A stretch of 64,000 nucleotides of DNA from Paracentrotus lividus (taxonomy: Eukaryota > Echinodermata > Echinoidea > Camarodonta > Echinidae), in the NCBI GenBank assembly GCA_940671915.1, contig CALNVZ010001561.1:23277-87276 (forward strand). The letters are read 5' to 3'. The position numbers and the translations under genes are program-made. Within the stretch, counting starts at the first letter, position 1; each line of letters starts with the position of its first letter. The notes under the pieces were generated by a model. It saw only the letters and a list, made by a program, of their open reading frames with translations. It made no database searches and was not told the DNA's origin. This document shows positions 55,780 through 64,000 of this stretch, piece after piece.

Positions 55780-56101
55780 CATCTTTTGGTGGAAGACTCC
55801 CAAAAGTTTAAAAACGTAAATCCTAATTTAAAAAATAAAATCACAAGGGCACAAAAAGTCATGGAAAGTGGCCTTTTGGGATATTTTACTATCTCTGAAA
55901 GACCGGTAAACCGGCCTATCGGGTTTAAGGGGTTAATAGAAGAAGTAGTAGTAGTAGTAGTTGTAGTATATTATTATTATAATTGCTATTACTATTCATT
56001 TATTTGCGCGTCTGACATTGCTTGATTTTGTTTGAAAATTACAACAATTAAAGTGTTTTTTTTTTTATTCTGATCATGTATTAAGCACTTCAAACCAAAA
56101 G

Positions 56102-56305
56102 AATGTAAATGGAAGAAGAGAACAAAGTGTCACTGGTAACCAAACTGAACGACCAAGGGAACTTGGATCTTTACCTTCAAGACCAGTATCGAGAAAATAC
56201 GATACTACGATCGAGATGACTTCTCCAAGAGATGATCACTTACCAGAGGGACAGCTCAATCATCAATATGAAGAGCCGTCTCACTTGTACACTGATATTT
56301 TGTAG
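56102..56305 (+). CDS. Terminal exon 15: cytoplasmic tail and stop
   Basis: Acceptor CAAACCAAAAG (poor pyrimidine tract close by, a T run 30 bp upstream), open for 67 codons to a TAG at 56303-56305. Encodes a polar, disordered tail: NVNGRREQSVTGNQTERPRE, SRPVSRKYDTTIEMTSPRDD, and NHQYEEPSHLYTDIL. Three tyrosines (YDTT, YEEP, YTDI) could be phosphorylation or SH2 sites. The end DIL with Asp at -2 could bind a class III PDZ domain. No kinase, phosphatase or death-type domain is present. No AATAAA is seen in the next 500 bp. Confidence 0.8.
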   Translation, partial: NVNGRREQSVTGNQTERPRELGSLPSRPVSRKYDTTIEMTSPRDDHLPEGQLNHQYEEPSHLYTDIL

Positions 56306-56969
56306 ATGAACACACACTCTGATTGGATGGTCACAATCGTTTACCTCTCAGCGTTGGATCTCGCAGATAATCCTCTTCTTTTCTTCTTTTTTTTTTTTTT
56401 GCAGACGCACCAAGCTGAAGAATTATTATTTGTTTTGTTGTTGTTTTTTTTGTGCTTTGTTTAAGGGGGTAAGGAGGATTATAACGTAAGCTTTCTAGAC
56501 CGTGGAATTAGCCGTCATCAACTCTTCAGTGGAAAAAAAAATCGTGAAGATCGATATGGAAATTTAAAAAAACTGAGAATTCTTGTTTATAATGAATGTT
56601 TGCAGCCAGTGACCTCATTTACACTACAATCCAGTTTCACATTTTCATTTTATTCTTATATTTACAAATATATATGATTAACATGTTATTCGTCCCAATA
56701 GAGGAAAATAATTTACATTGCAACCATTTTCCCGTAATTATTATTCATATAAATTATGTAAATATTAATAATAATACTAAATATGTATATTGCGCTTTTC
56801 CCATTAGACCCAAATCGCTTTCAATAATGATCAATGCTTAAACAACAACACGTTATGAGAGAAATGCATTTTAAGTGCATTTTTGAAGGTTTCAACTTAA
56901 GAGGACTGTCTAATAGAGAGTGATTATGTATTCCAATGCCTCGAAGCATACTGTAAGTGGTCTCTACTT
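56306..56969. other. Probable 3' UTR and downstream flank
   Basis: AT-rich, with T runs at 56388-56400. No canonical poly(A) signal was spotted, so the transcript end is unknown. Confidence 0.4.
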
Positions 56970-58918
56970 GTGGGGCCACCAATCGTCAGAATATGGGCTT
57001 CGTTCGCAAGTCATGTTAATATTTGGCAACATCTATGAATATGTTCTACTTGATCACACAAATCAGAAAATATATGTCGCCAATTTTTTAATTGACCTTT
57101 TGTGACCCAAAATGGAGGGCAAAGGTCAGGCTTCATTGACATAAACGTAATTTTCTTCAAATTGTGTCAAGTTTGGTATCAAATTGTATGTAATTTTATA
57201 ACTAGCAATTAAGTCTATTAACATTTTTTTAAAATGCATAATTCAATACATAATTGAGTCAAGCTTCACGACAATCAGACATAACATATCCATAGATATC
57301 ATTTTAGCAAAAACCTCATTTTCTGTGAACTTTGACCTTATTTCTACGTCGATTGTGTTAACTAAAGATATGACGACATAATAATTTTTGGTTGATAGCA
57401 TCAAGTTAAACATATTCATGTTAGTTACCGACATTGTTCAGCTTATACAACGAATAGGTCAAAGGTCAAAGTTAAAGAAAGAGGTTTGAGCCAAATAGTT
57501 TGGTTTTGACCTTAGTCTTATTGGGCCGCATTACTTTGAATATTTAATTTAACACTGTTAACGTGTTCTAGTTGATCCCATGAACCGGGAACTGTTCGTT
57601 TTCGTTGACCTATGACGTGTAAATGAGGTGAAAATTCCAAACAATACTTAGTTGTTGCTATTTCCGGGTTTTTAGCAGCATGTTATTTGAACTTTGGCCT
57701 TATCTTGAGGTCCTATTTGTCAATGAAAAAGAATAATAACGTTAATATTCCGAAATATGGGGTCAAGTAAAACAAAAATAACTATTATCAAAATCAATAA
57801 GCTGTAATATTGCACAATGGGACAAAGTTCAAGACACACATAGAAAGTTCAAGGAATACGTAAGGCCAAAGTTTTCTGTCTCGACCATAGTCCTGTTTGG
57901 CCTTATTATTTTTTTTTTATATAGCTTAATCATTTAGATAGCCACAATTCCTTTTGTTCTACTTGACCACATGAATTAGAAAATCAACCTTCCTACATTT
58001 TTATTGACACGTATGACCTCAAGATGAGGTCAAAGTTCAAATAACATGACGCTAAAAAATCTGGAAATATCAAAACTATATATTTTGGACTTTTCATCAT
58101 AATTAAAGGTCATAGGTCAATGAAAATGAACATTTCCTGGCTCATGGGATCAAGTAGAACACGTTAACAGTGTAAAATTAAATATTCCAAGTAATGCGGC
58201 CCAGTAAGACTAAGGTCAAAAGCAAACTACTTGGCTAAAACCTCTTTCTTTAAGTTTGACCTTTGACCTATTCGTTGTATAAGCTTAACTATGTTGGTAA
58301 CTAACATGAATATGTTTACCTTGATGCAATCAACCAAAAAAATATGTCGTCATATTTTTAGTTGACACAATCGACATAGAAATAAGGTCAAAGTTCACAG
58401 AAAATGAGGTTTTTGCTAAAATGATGCCATTTCCAGGTTGTTAATCATCATATAAATTGACCCTTGCCCTAACTTTAAGGTCATAAGGGTCACCAGAATG
58501 TGGCAGCAATGTCAGGCTAGTATTACATATGTTGTATTCTTGATTAGTTGCTATTGGTATTGTCTATAAATATGTTATGTCTGATTGTCATGAAGCTTGG
58601 CTCAATTATGTATTGCATAAATAGACTAATTTGCATATTGCTCAAAACTGGCTGGTCGGGTGAAAAATGTCAATAGACTTAATTGCTAGTTATAAAATTA
58701 CCTACGATTTGATACCAAATTGGACACAATTTGAAGAAAATCATGTTTATGTTAATGAAGCCTGACCTTTGACCTCCATTTTGGGTCACAAAAGGTCAAT
58801 TAAAAAATTGGCGACATATATATTCTGATTCGTGTGATCAAGTAGAACATGTTTATAGATGTTGCCAAACATTAACATGATTTGCAAACGAAACGACATA
58901 GATGGCCCCACTATAGAT
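56970..58918. repeat. ~1.95-kb fold-back element with AGGTCA repeats
   Basis: Left arm begins TGTGGGGCCACC and CGTTCGCAAGTCATGTTAAT; the right arm ends with the complement GATGGCCCCAC. Arms of 700-900 bp meet around 57900. Inside each arm a motif built of GTTCTACTTGATC and AGGTCAAAGTTCA recurs several times, so it is a hairpin of diverged tandem units. No coding region. Confidence 0.85.
57456..57468 (+). promoter_or_regulatory. DR1 nuclear-receptor-type direct repeat
   Basis: AGGTCA A AGGTCA is a perfect direct repeat with one-base spacing, the classic HNF4/RXR-type site. Mirror copies in the other arm lie at 58257-58269 and 58763-58775. A sequence match only. Confidence 0.4.
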
Positions 58919-59642
58919 AATCTGCGGGTGATTCAATACGACAGCAGAGGATCGCTGGCCGATCTTAATGATCTTGTGGGGTTGCTTAAGTACTATGGAG
59001 CTTTATTTCGTTGTAAAATATATATTAATCCGATTAAACTCAAAATCGTGGATCAGTGTATCTGAAGGTCATGTCCGTACATTATTCGGAATTTGTTACG
59101 CTGATGCATGCACATGCTTTTTAAACAAGTTGAATATAATAATCCTCACGAATTGGGAGGGGATAATTTTATATGGGGGCCTGTTTGAGTTTTACTTTGA
59201 TATTTATTTCTACTTTTCATTGTTCAATTATAATGAGATGGATGTGGCTGTATTTTATTTTTTTTGATGTCTTCTTCTTGCGAATGTTTTTCATCCCTCT
59301 CTTTTTCTCCATTCCTCTCTTGGAATATCTGCCGGCCCTGGTTTTGCCTCCTTTGGTGTGGGATTCATTTTCTTAACAAAAATTCAACAGAAAAAGGTAA
59401 TTCAGCCATTAAGTATGTGGCCATCAAATAGCAAATGATTGGTGGTTGTCCTATCTTTTTATTTGTTCTATAGTGATGTTATAAGAAAAAAAAATCCAAA
59501 ATCGAGCAGGACATATGTATTTCTTTCGTCCTTCTATTTACTCTTTTCGTTGAGACTGGTAATTATGCATAATACACTTAAATGTAAAATAAGTTTTCCA
59601 TTATTTCTATAATTTTGTTAACGGTAAAGTGATATCTTATCA
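58919..59642. other. Gene-free interval between fold-back elements
   Basis: Open frames here (up to about 100 codons) are T-rich and resemble nothing known. No splice-supported exon. Confidence 0.45.
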
Positions 59643-62600
59643 TATAAACACAACACAAAAAGAAAGTTCCCCCTATTTCAAATATCAATAATTTTTTAAA
59701 TAGGAGGAGTTAAAAAAAATCTAATTATATGTCCATGTAAGGAATGTAATTAGCTACCACGGGAGCGAATTTTAGGAAAAATCACGAAGTCATGCTTCAG
59801 TGAGCAATGGTTGAATGCACAAATGTCATTTTTGGAAGTTCACAAGCCTAAAATCACAACTTTGATTCAACGATATCGGACCAATTTTTAGATTTTAAAC
59901 ATTTCACACATCAGAATGTACGCAAAACGTGCTTCCAAACATACGAAAAGGACATTTGCGTAAAATTTCACGGTTGAGTGAGCATGCAGCAAAAAAATAC
60001 CAAAACTGCGATTGCTACTTCTTTTTCATGGTAAAATTGATAAAATATGATGGGATTCATGTCTAGGAAGAGTGTTTTAACTTTTGCACAAAATTTAAAT
60101 CAATTCATGGTTGAATGAACACCATAAAATACCATGTGAAAAACACTAAGTAAGTATTCTTTCCATTTTGTACACTAAAAATTATGTGAATATCTGTTTT
60201 TGTATTATTTGTATGACCGGTGCACGTGTGTACATGATCCTATTGCATTTATTTAAAAATTCATGCTTCAGTGAGCACGTGGCACTGGAAAATCTGTTTG
60301 TTTTTTTTATTTAGAGACAAAAATTAAATTGCTTACTTTGCTTAACCATAACAATTCGTTTAAAAGTATTCATTTGATTTCATTTTTGCAAAAATCCCGA
60401 TTTTTTATGCTTCAGTGAACACAAGATATGAGAAAAACATGAAAAAAGGAAGAAAGTTTGCGGCCCTGGCACGGCCTTATGGCACGTCCGATTCTCAATT
60501 TGACCTGAGTTCCTGTTAGCTAATGACCTCTTAAAGATTTGAGCCAAGTTTCAGGAATTAACTCACAGTATAACAAACAAAAAATTGACAATGAAAATGG
60601 ACAATATTTGACTTTTGTCCACTTTTTGTTCAAACTCTATACATAAAGTCAATGGGGGGAAATCAATAGTGAACAAAAGTCATATATTGCCCATTTTCAT
60701 TGTCAATTTTTTGTTCGTTATACTGTGAAGCATAAAAAAAATCGGGTTTTTTTTTTGCGAAAATGAAATCAAATGAATACTTTCAAACGAATTGTTATGG
60801 TTAAGCAAAGTAAGCAATTTAATTTTGGTCTCTAAATCAAAAAACAGGTTTTCCAGTGCCACGTGCTCACTGAAGCATGAATTTTTACATAAATGCAATA
60901 GAATCGTGTACACACGTGCACCGGTCATAAAAAAGAATACAAAAACAGATATTCACATGATTTCGAGTGTATAAAATGGAAAGAATACTTACTTAGTGTT
61001 ATTTACATGGTATTTTATGGTGTTCATTCAACCGTGAATTGATTTAAACTTTTTCCAAAAGTTAAAACACTCTTCCTAGACATGAATCCCATCATATTTT
61101 ATCAATTTTACCATGAAAAAGAAGTAGCAATCGCAGTTTTGGCATTTTTTGCTGCATGCTCACTCAACCGTGAAATTTTACGCAAATGTCCTTTCCGTAT
61201 ATTTGGAAGCATGTTTTGCGTACATTCTGATGTGTGAAATGTTTAAAATCTAAAAATTGGTCCGATATCATTGAATCAAAGTTGGGATTTTAGGCCTGTG
61301 AACTTCCAAAAATGACATTTTTGCATTCAACCATTGCTCACTGAAGCATGACTTCATGAATTTTTCTAGAATTCGCTCCCCTGGTAGCTAATTACATTCC
61401 TTACATGGACATATAATTAGATTTTTTTAACTCCTCCTATTTAAAAAATTATTGATATTTGAAATAGGGGAAACTTTCTTTTTGTGTTGTGTTTATATAA
61501 ACACAACACAAAAAGAAAGTTCCCCTTATTTCAGATATCAATAAATAACGGACCAATTTTTGAAATTTTAAACATTTCACACGTCAGAATGTATGCAAAA
61601 CGTGGTTCCCAATATACGGGAAAGAAATTTGCGTCAAATTTCACGGTTGAATGAGCATGCAGCAAAAATTGTCCAAACTGCGATTTTTACTTCTTTGCCG
61701 TGGTATATTCGATCAAATCTGATGGAATTCATGTTTTGGAAGTGTATGCAACCAATATCCATTCATTCACGGTTGAATGAATCCATGAAACAACCGAAAA
61801 ATAGGCCATTTCAGAATTACAAGGAGTCATTGTAGTAATTTTATGCACTAGAAAGCATCTCAATAACATTTTTGGGGTTGTATTTTTCATTTATATTTTT
61901 GCCACGTGTCAATGATTCTATTGCATATATTTACAAATTAATGCTTCAGTGACCACGTGCGACTGGAAAAGCCTTTTTGTTTATTCAATTCAAATTTATT
62001 TCTTACTTTGATAGAATATAACAATTCTTTTCGGGGGGTATCTTTGATGATTTTCATACAAATCTTGATGTTTCACGCCTCAGTGGGCACAAGATACAAA
62101 AAAATCATGAAAATGCGAAGAAAGTTTGGGGCTTCGTCATAGTTCATTGACTTTTCGAATACTTAATTTGAATAAACATCATGTTAGTTAGAGTCCAATT
62201 GAAGCTATGTGCAAAGTTTCATGAAATAACTCACAGTCAAATGGACAAAAGCTGACAATTAAAATACGCCAAATTTCACTTTTGTTAAACTTTTGTTAAA
62301 CCTCTGTACATAGAGTCAATGGAGGAGGAAATCAATACCTGACAAATGTGAAATTTGGCAAACTACATCGATGATTATTGTTAATTCTACTTTGAGTTAT
62401 GTCACGAAACTTGTCACACAGCTTCAACTGATCTCTAACTAACACGATCTTGATTCAAATTACGTATTCGAAAAGTCAATGACCATGACGAAGCCCCAAA
62501 CTTTCTTCTCATTTGCATGATTTTCTTGTATCTTGTGCCCACCGAGGCGTGAAACATCGGGATTTTTGTGAAAATCAAATCAAAAGCACTCCCCAAAAAG

Positions 62601-63679
62601 AATTTTAATTTTAGTCCATAAATGAGAAAAAGGCTTTTTCCAGTCTCACGTGCTCACTGAAGCATGAATTTGTAAATAAATGCCTTAAGATCATTGACAC
62701 GTGCCCAAAGAATATAAATACAACCCAAAAAATGTTATTGAGATGCTTTCTAGTGCATAAAATTACTGCAATGCATTTTCGTAACTCTAAAATGACCTAT
62801 TTTTTGGTTGTTTGATGGGTTCATTCAACCATGAAGAAATGGATATTGGTTGCATACACTTCCAAAACAGGAATTCCCTCATATTTGATCGATTATACCA
62901 TGGCAAAGAAGTAAAAATCGCAGTTTGGGCAATTTTTGATGCTTGCTCACTCAACCGTGAAAATTGACGCAAATTTCTTTCCCGTATATTGGGAACCACG
63001 ATTTGCATACATTCTGACGTGTGAAATGTTTAAAATGTGAAAATGATGGGTCCGTTATCACTGAATCAAAGTTGCCATTTTAGGCTTGCGAACTTCAAAA
63101 AATGACATTTTTGCATTCAACCATTGCTCAATGAAGCATGACTGGATGATTTTTCCTAAAATTCGCTCCCATTGTGGCTAATTGAATTCCCTACATGGAG
63201 ATATGAAGAGGTCATTTCCAAAAGGTAATACATCCATATTTGCTAATTCGGAGAAAAACAAGTTTTTTTTAATTTTTCATTTATAGGAGTGTCTGTTTGG
63301 AATTAAACTTTTACAGATTGTTCTACTCTATGGATCTAAAGGGAAACCAGTCTAACAAAAATCTAGGTCTGCAAGTTTTTCTGTAAATGAATTTTTTATT
63401 TTTTGTTCTGATGGATGTAGTACCTTTTGGAAACGAAGTGATTTTTGAAAGTAATTTTTTTCACCCTTCCCATTGAAAATTCATGTTTCTGTTTGTAACA
63501 GTGTGTAGAGGTGCTAAAAATGAGTAGATTGAAGTAAAAAAAATGAATATTGATGGAAAATGGATGTAGTACCTTTTGGAAATGAGCTCTTCATATAATT
63601 AGATTCTGAAAATTCCTCCTGGATAAAAAATTATTGATATCTGAAATAGGGGGAACTTTCTTTTTGTGTTGTGTTTATA
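59643..63679. mobile_element. Double fold-back element, TATAAACACAAC ends
   Basis: Outer ends TATAAACACAACACAAAAAG and CTTTTTGTGTTGTGTTTATA match, and the same two ends meet head-to-head at 61478-61525. Each half (59643-61497 and 61498-63679) is itself a long hairpin with its turn near 60640 and 62340. Arms contain alternating motifs GCTTCAGTGAGCA and GGTTGA(A/G)TGA(A/G)CA at 100-200 bp intervals. All noncoding. Confidence 0.88.
63205..63592. mobile_element. Nested fold-back MITE inside the double hairpin
   Basis: Ends GAAGAGGTCATTTCCAAAAG and CTTTTGGAAATGAGCTCTTC, flanked by AT on both sides. It interrupts the ACATGGAGATAT...ATAATTAG sequence that is continuous in the sister arms, which fixes its boundaries. 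388 bp, no ORF. Confidence 0.85.
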
Positions 63680-64000
63680 ATGTTCTTAATATCTGCCAGA
63701 GCAGGCCCGTTACTGAGGGAGGAGGGGTGGTCCATTAGGTGTAAACGAGCAGGGTCTACGCGAACGAAACAATTAAAAAGTCTTTAGCTCGTTTCAGGAT
63801 CATTTAAAATTATCAAGACATTTTCGTTCGCGCATTGTGTTCACAATTTTTTTATTTAATATTTTTAGTAGGGTTTTTAATGAAATGAAAAAGTTTTACC
63901 TGAATTTTTTAAAATAAAGCTCGCACAGAGTATTTATGTCGTTCAAAAAATGCAAACAATTGTTTAGGGTCATGTGCTTATGTTTTTTTTTTCTACGGGA
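63680..64000. other. Window end, unassigned repeat-like DNA
   Basis: Contains GCAGGCCCGTTACTGAGGG, a phrase close to the outermost block of the 30.1-37.5 kb fold-back, so another element of that group may start here. Confidence 0.4.

Larger units (their letters stand above)
14012..56305 (+). other. Gene: tandem-FN3 type I transmembrane protein (15 exons; 5' end missing)
   Basis: I assembled this by reading splice sites by eye. Ten FN3 exons, two stalk exons, a membrane exon, a 10-nt microexon and a terminal exon all keep frame: phase 1 joints up to the membrane exon, phase 2 into the microexon, phase 0 into the last exon. Total 3101 nt, ending in a stop, about 1032 residues. The predicted order is extracellular FN3 repeats, Ser/Thr/Pro-rich stalk, one membrane helix, a tail of about 75 residues. 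The architecture is that of adhesion or receptor proteins; the orthologue is not recognised. The first exon(s) with signal peptide are not identified. Introns total about 39 kb, almost all transposon-derived; exons could be missing in the 16.2-27.7 kb intron, which contains the assembly gap. Confidence 0.85.

Noticed and set aside
58859..59376. Candidate gene after the fold-back (MLPNINMICKRND and later hydrophobic frames)
   Set aside because: The start overlaps the inverted arm, downstream frames are T-rich hydrophobic by composition, and no family resemblance or splice context exists.

Overview
The window is eukaryotic, AT-rich and intron- and transposon-dominated. It has GT-AG introns, tRNA-derived SINEs, a decayed non-LTR retrotransposon, many short inverted-repeat elements and one 25-base assembly gap (22674-22698). 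Style of repeats, tandem fibronectin III exons and short ATT-tailed SINEs suggest a marine deuterostome invertebrate, most likely an echinoderm such as a sea urchin. That is inference; nothing in the sequence proves the species.

The one substantial host gene runs on the + strand from 14012 to 56305. I reconstruct 15 exons: ten fibronectin type III domains, each in one symmetric phase 1-1 exon; two near-duplicate 36-residue stalk exons; a transmembrane exon; a 10-nt microexon; and a terminal exon with the cytoplasmic tail and stop codon. All splice phases agree, and the exons total 3101 nt, an open frame of about 1032 residues. The product would be a type I single-pass adhesion- or receptor-like protein with no enzymatic domain in its short tail. 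The 5' end (signal peptide, first exons) is not found and may lie upstream or be broken. A segmental duplication of two FN3 exons left a half-deleted exon at 48801-48929.

Layout. 1-83: end of a DNA element. About 130-4740: broken I/Nimb-type LINE (endonuclease, reverse transcriptase, RNase H, zinc knuckle) interrupted by a TA-flanked element at 1538-2531. 4740-14000: repeats and SINEs with no sure gene. 14012-16198: FN3 exons 1-4. 16200-27716: huge intron with two copies of an IS630/Tc1-type transposase region, a CACTG-ended palindromic element and the assembly gap; local sequence quality looks poor. 27717-28992: FN3 exons 5-7. 29000-38100: intron holding a roughly 7-kb nested inverted repeat. 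38105-39193: FN3 exons 8-9. 39200-47950: intron with several fold-back elements and a minus-strand signal-peptide ORF at 47396-47500. 47954-56305: FN3 10, stalk, membrane and tail exons. 56970-63679: two large fold-back elements with internal tandem motifs.

Many elements belong to repeated families within the window: CGGGAAAACCTATA-ended, GGCGGATCCAGG-ended, TACCGAGTGAG-ended, TA-flanked GGGTAA-type, and arrays of TTCGGAATAACGAACC, GGTCACACACGTGACC, GGGTCGCTAGTCATAA and GACTAGCTTTAAAGCTAGTC. They explain most of the sequence outside the gene.
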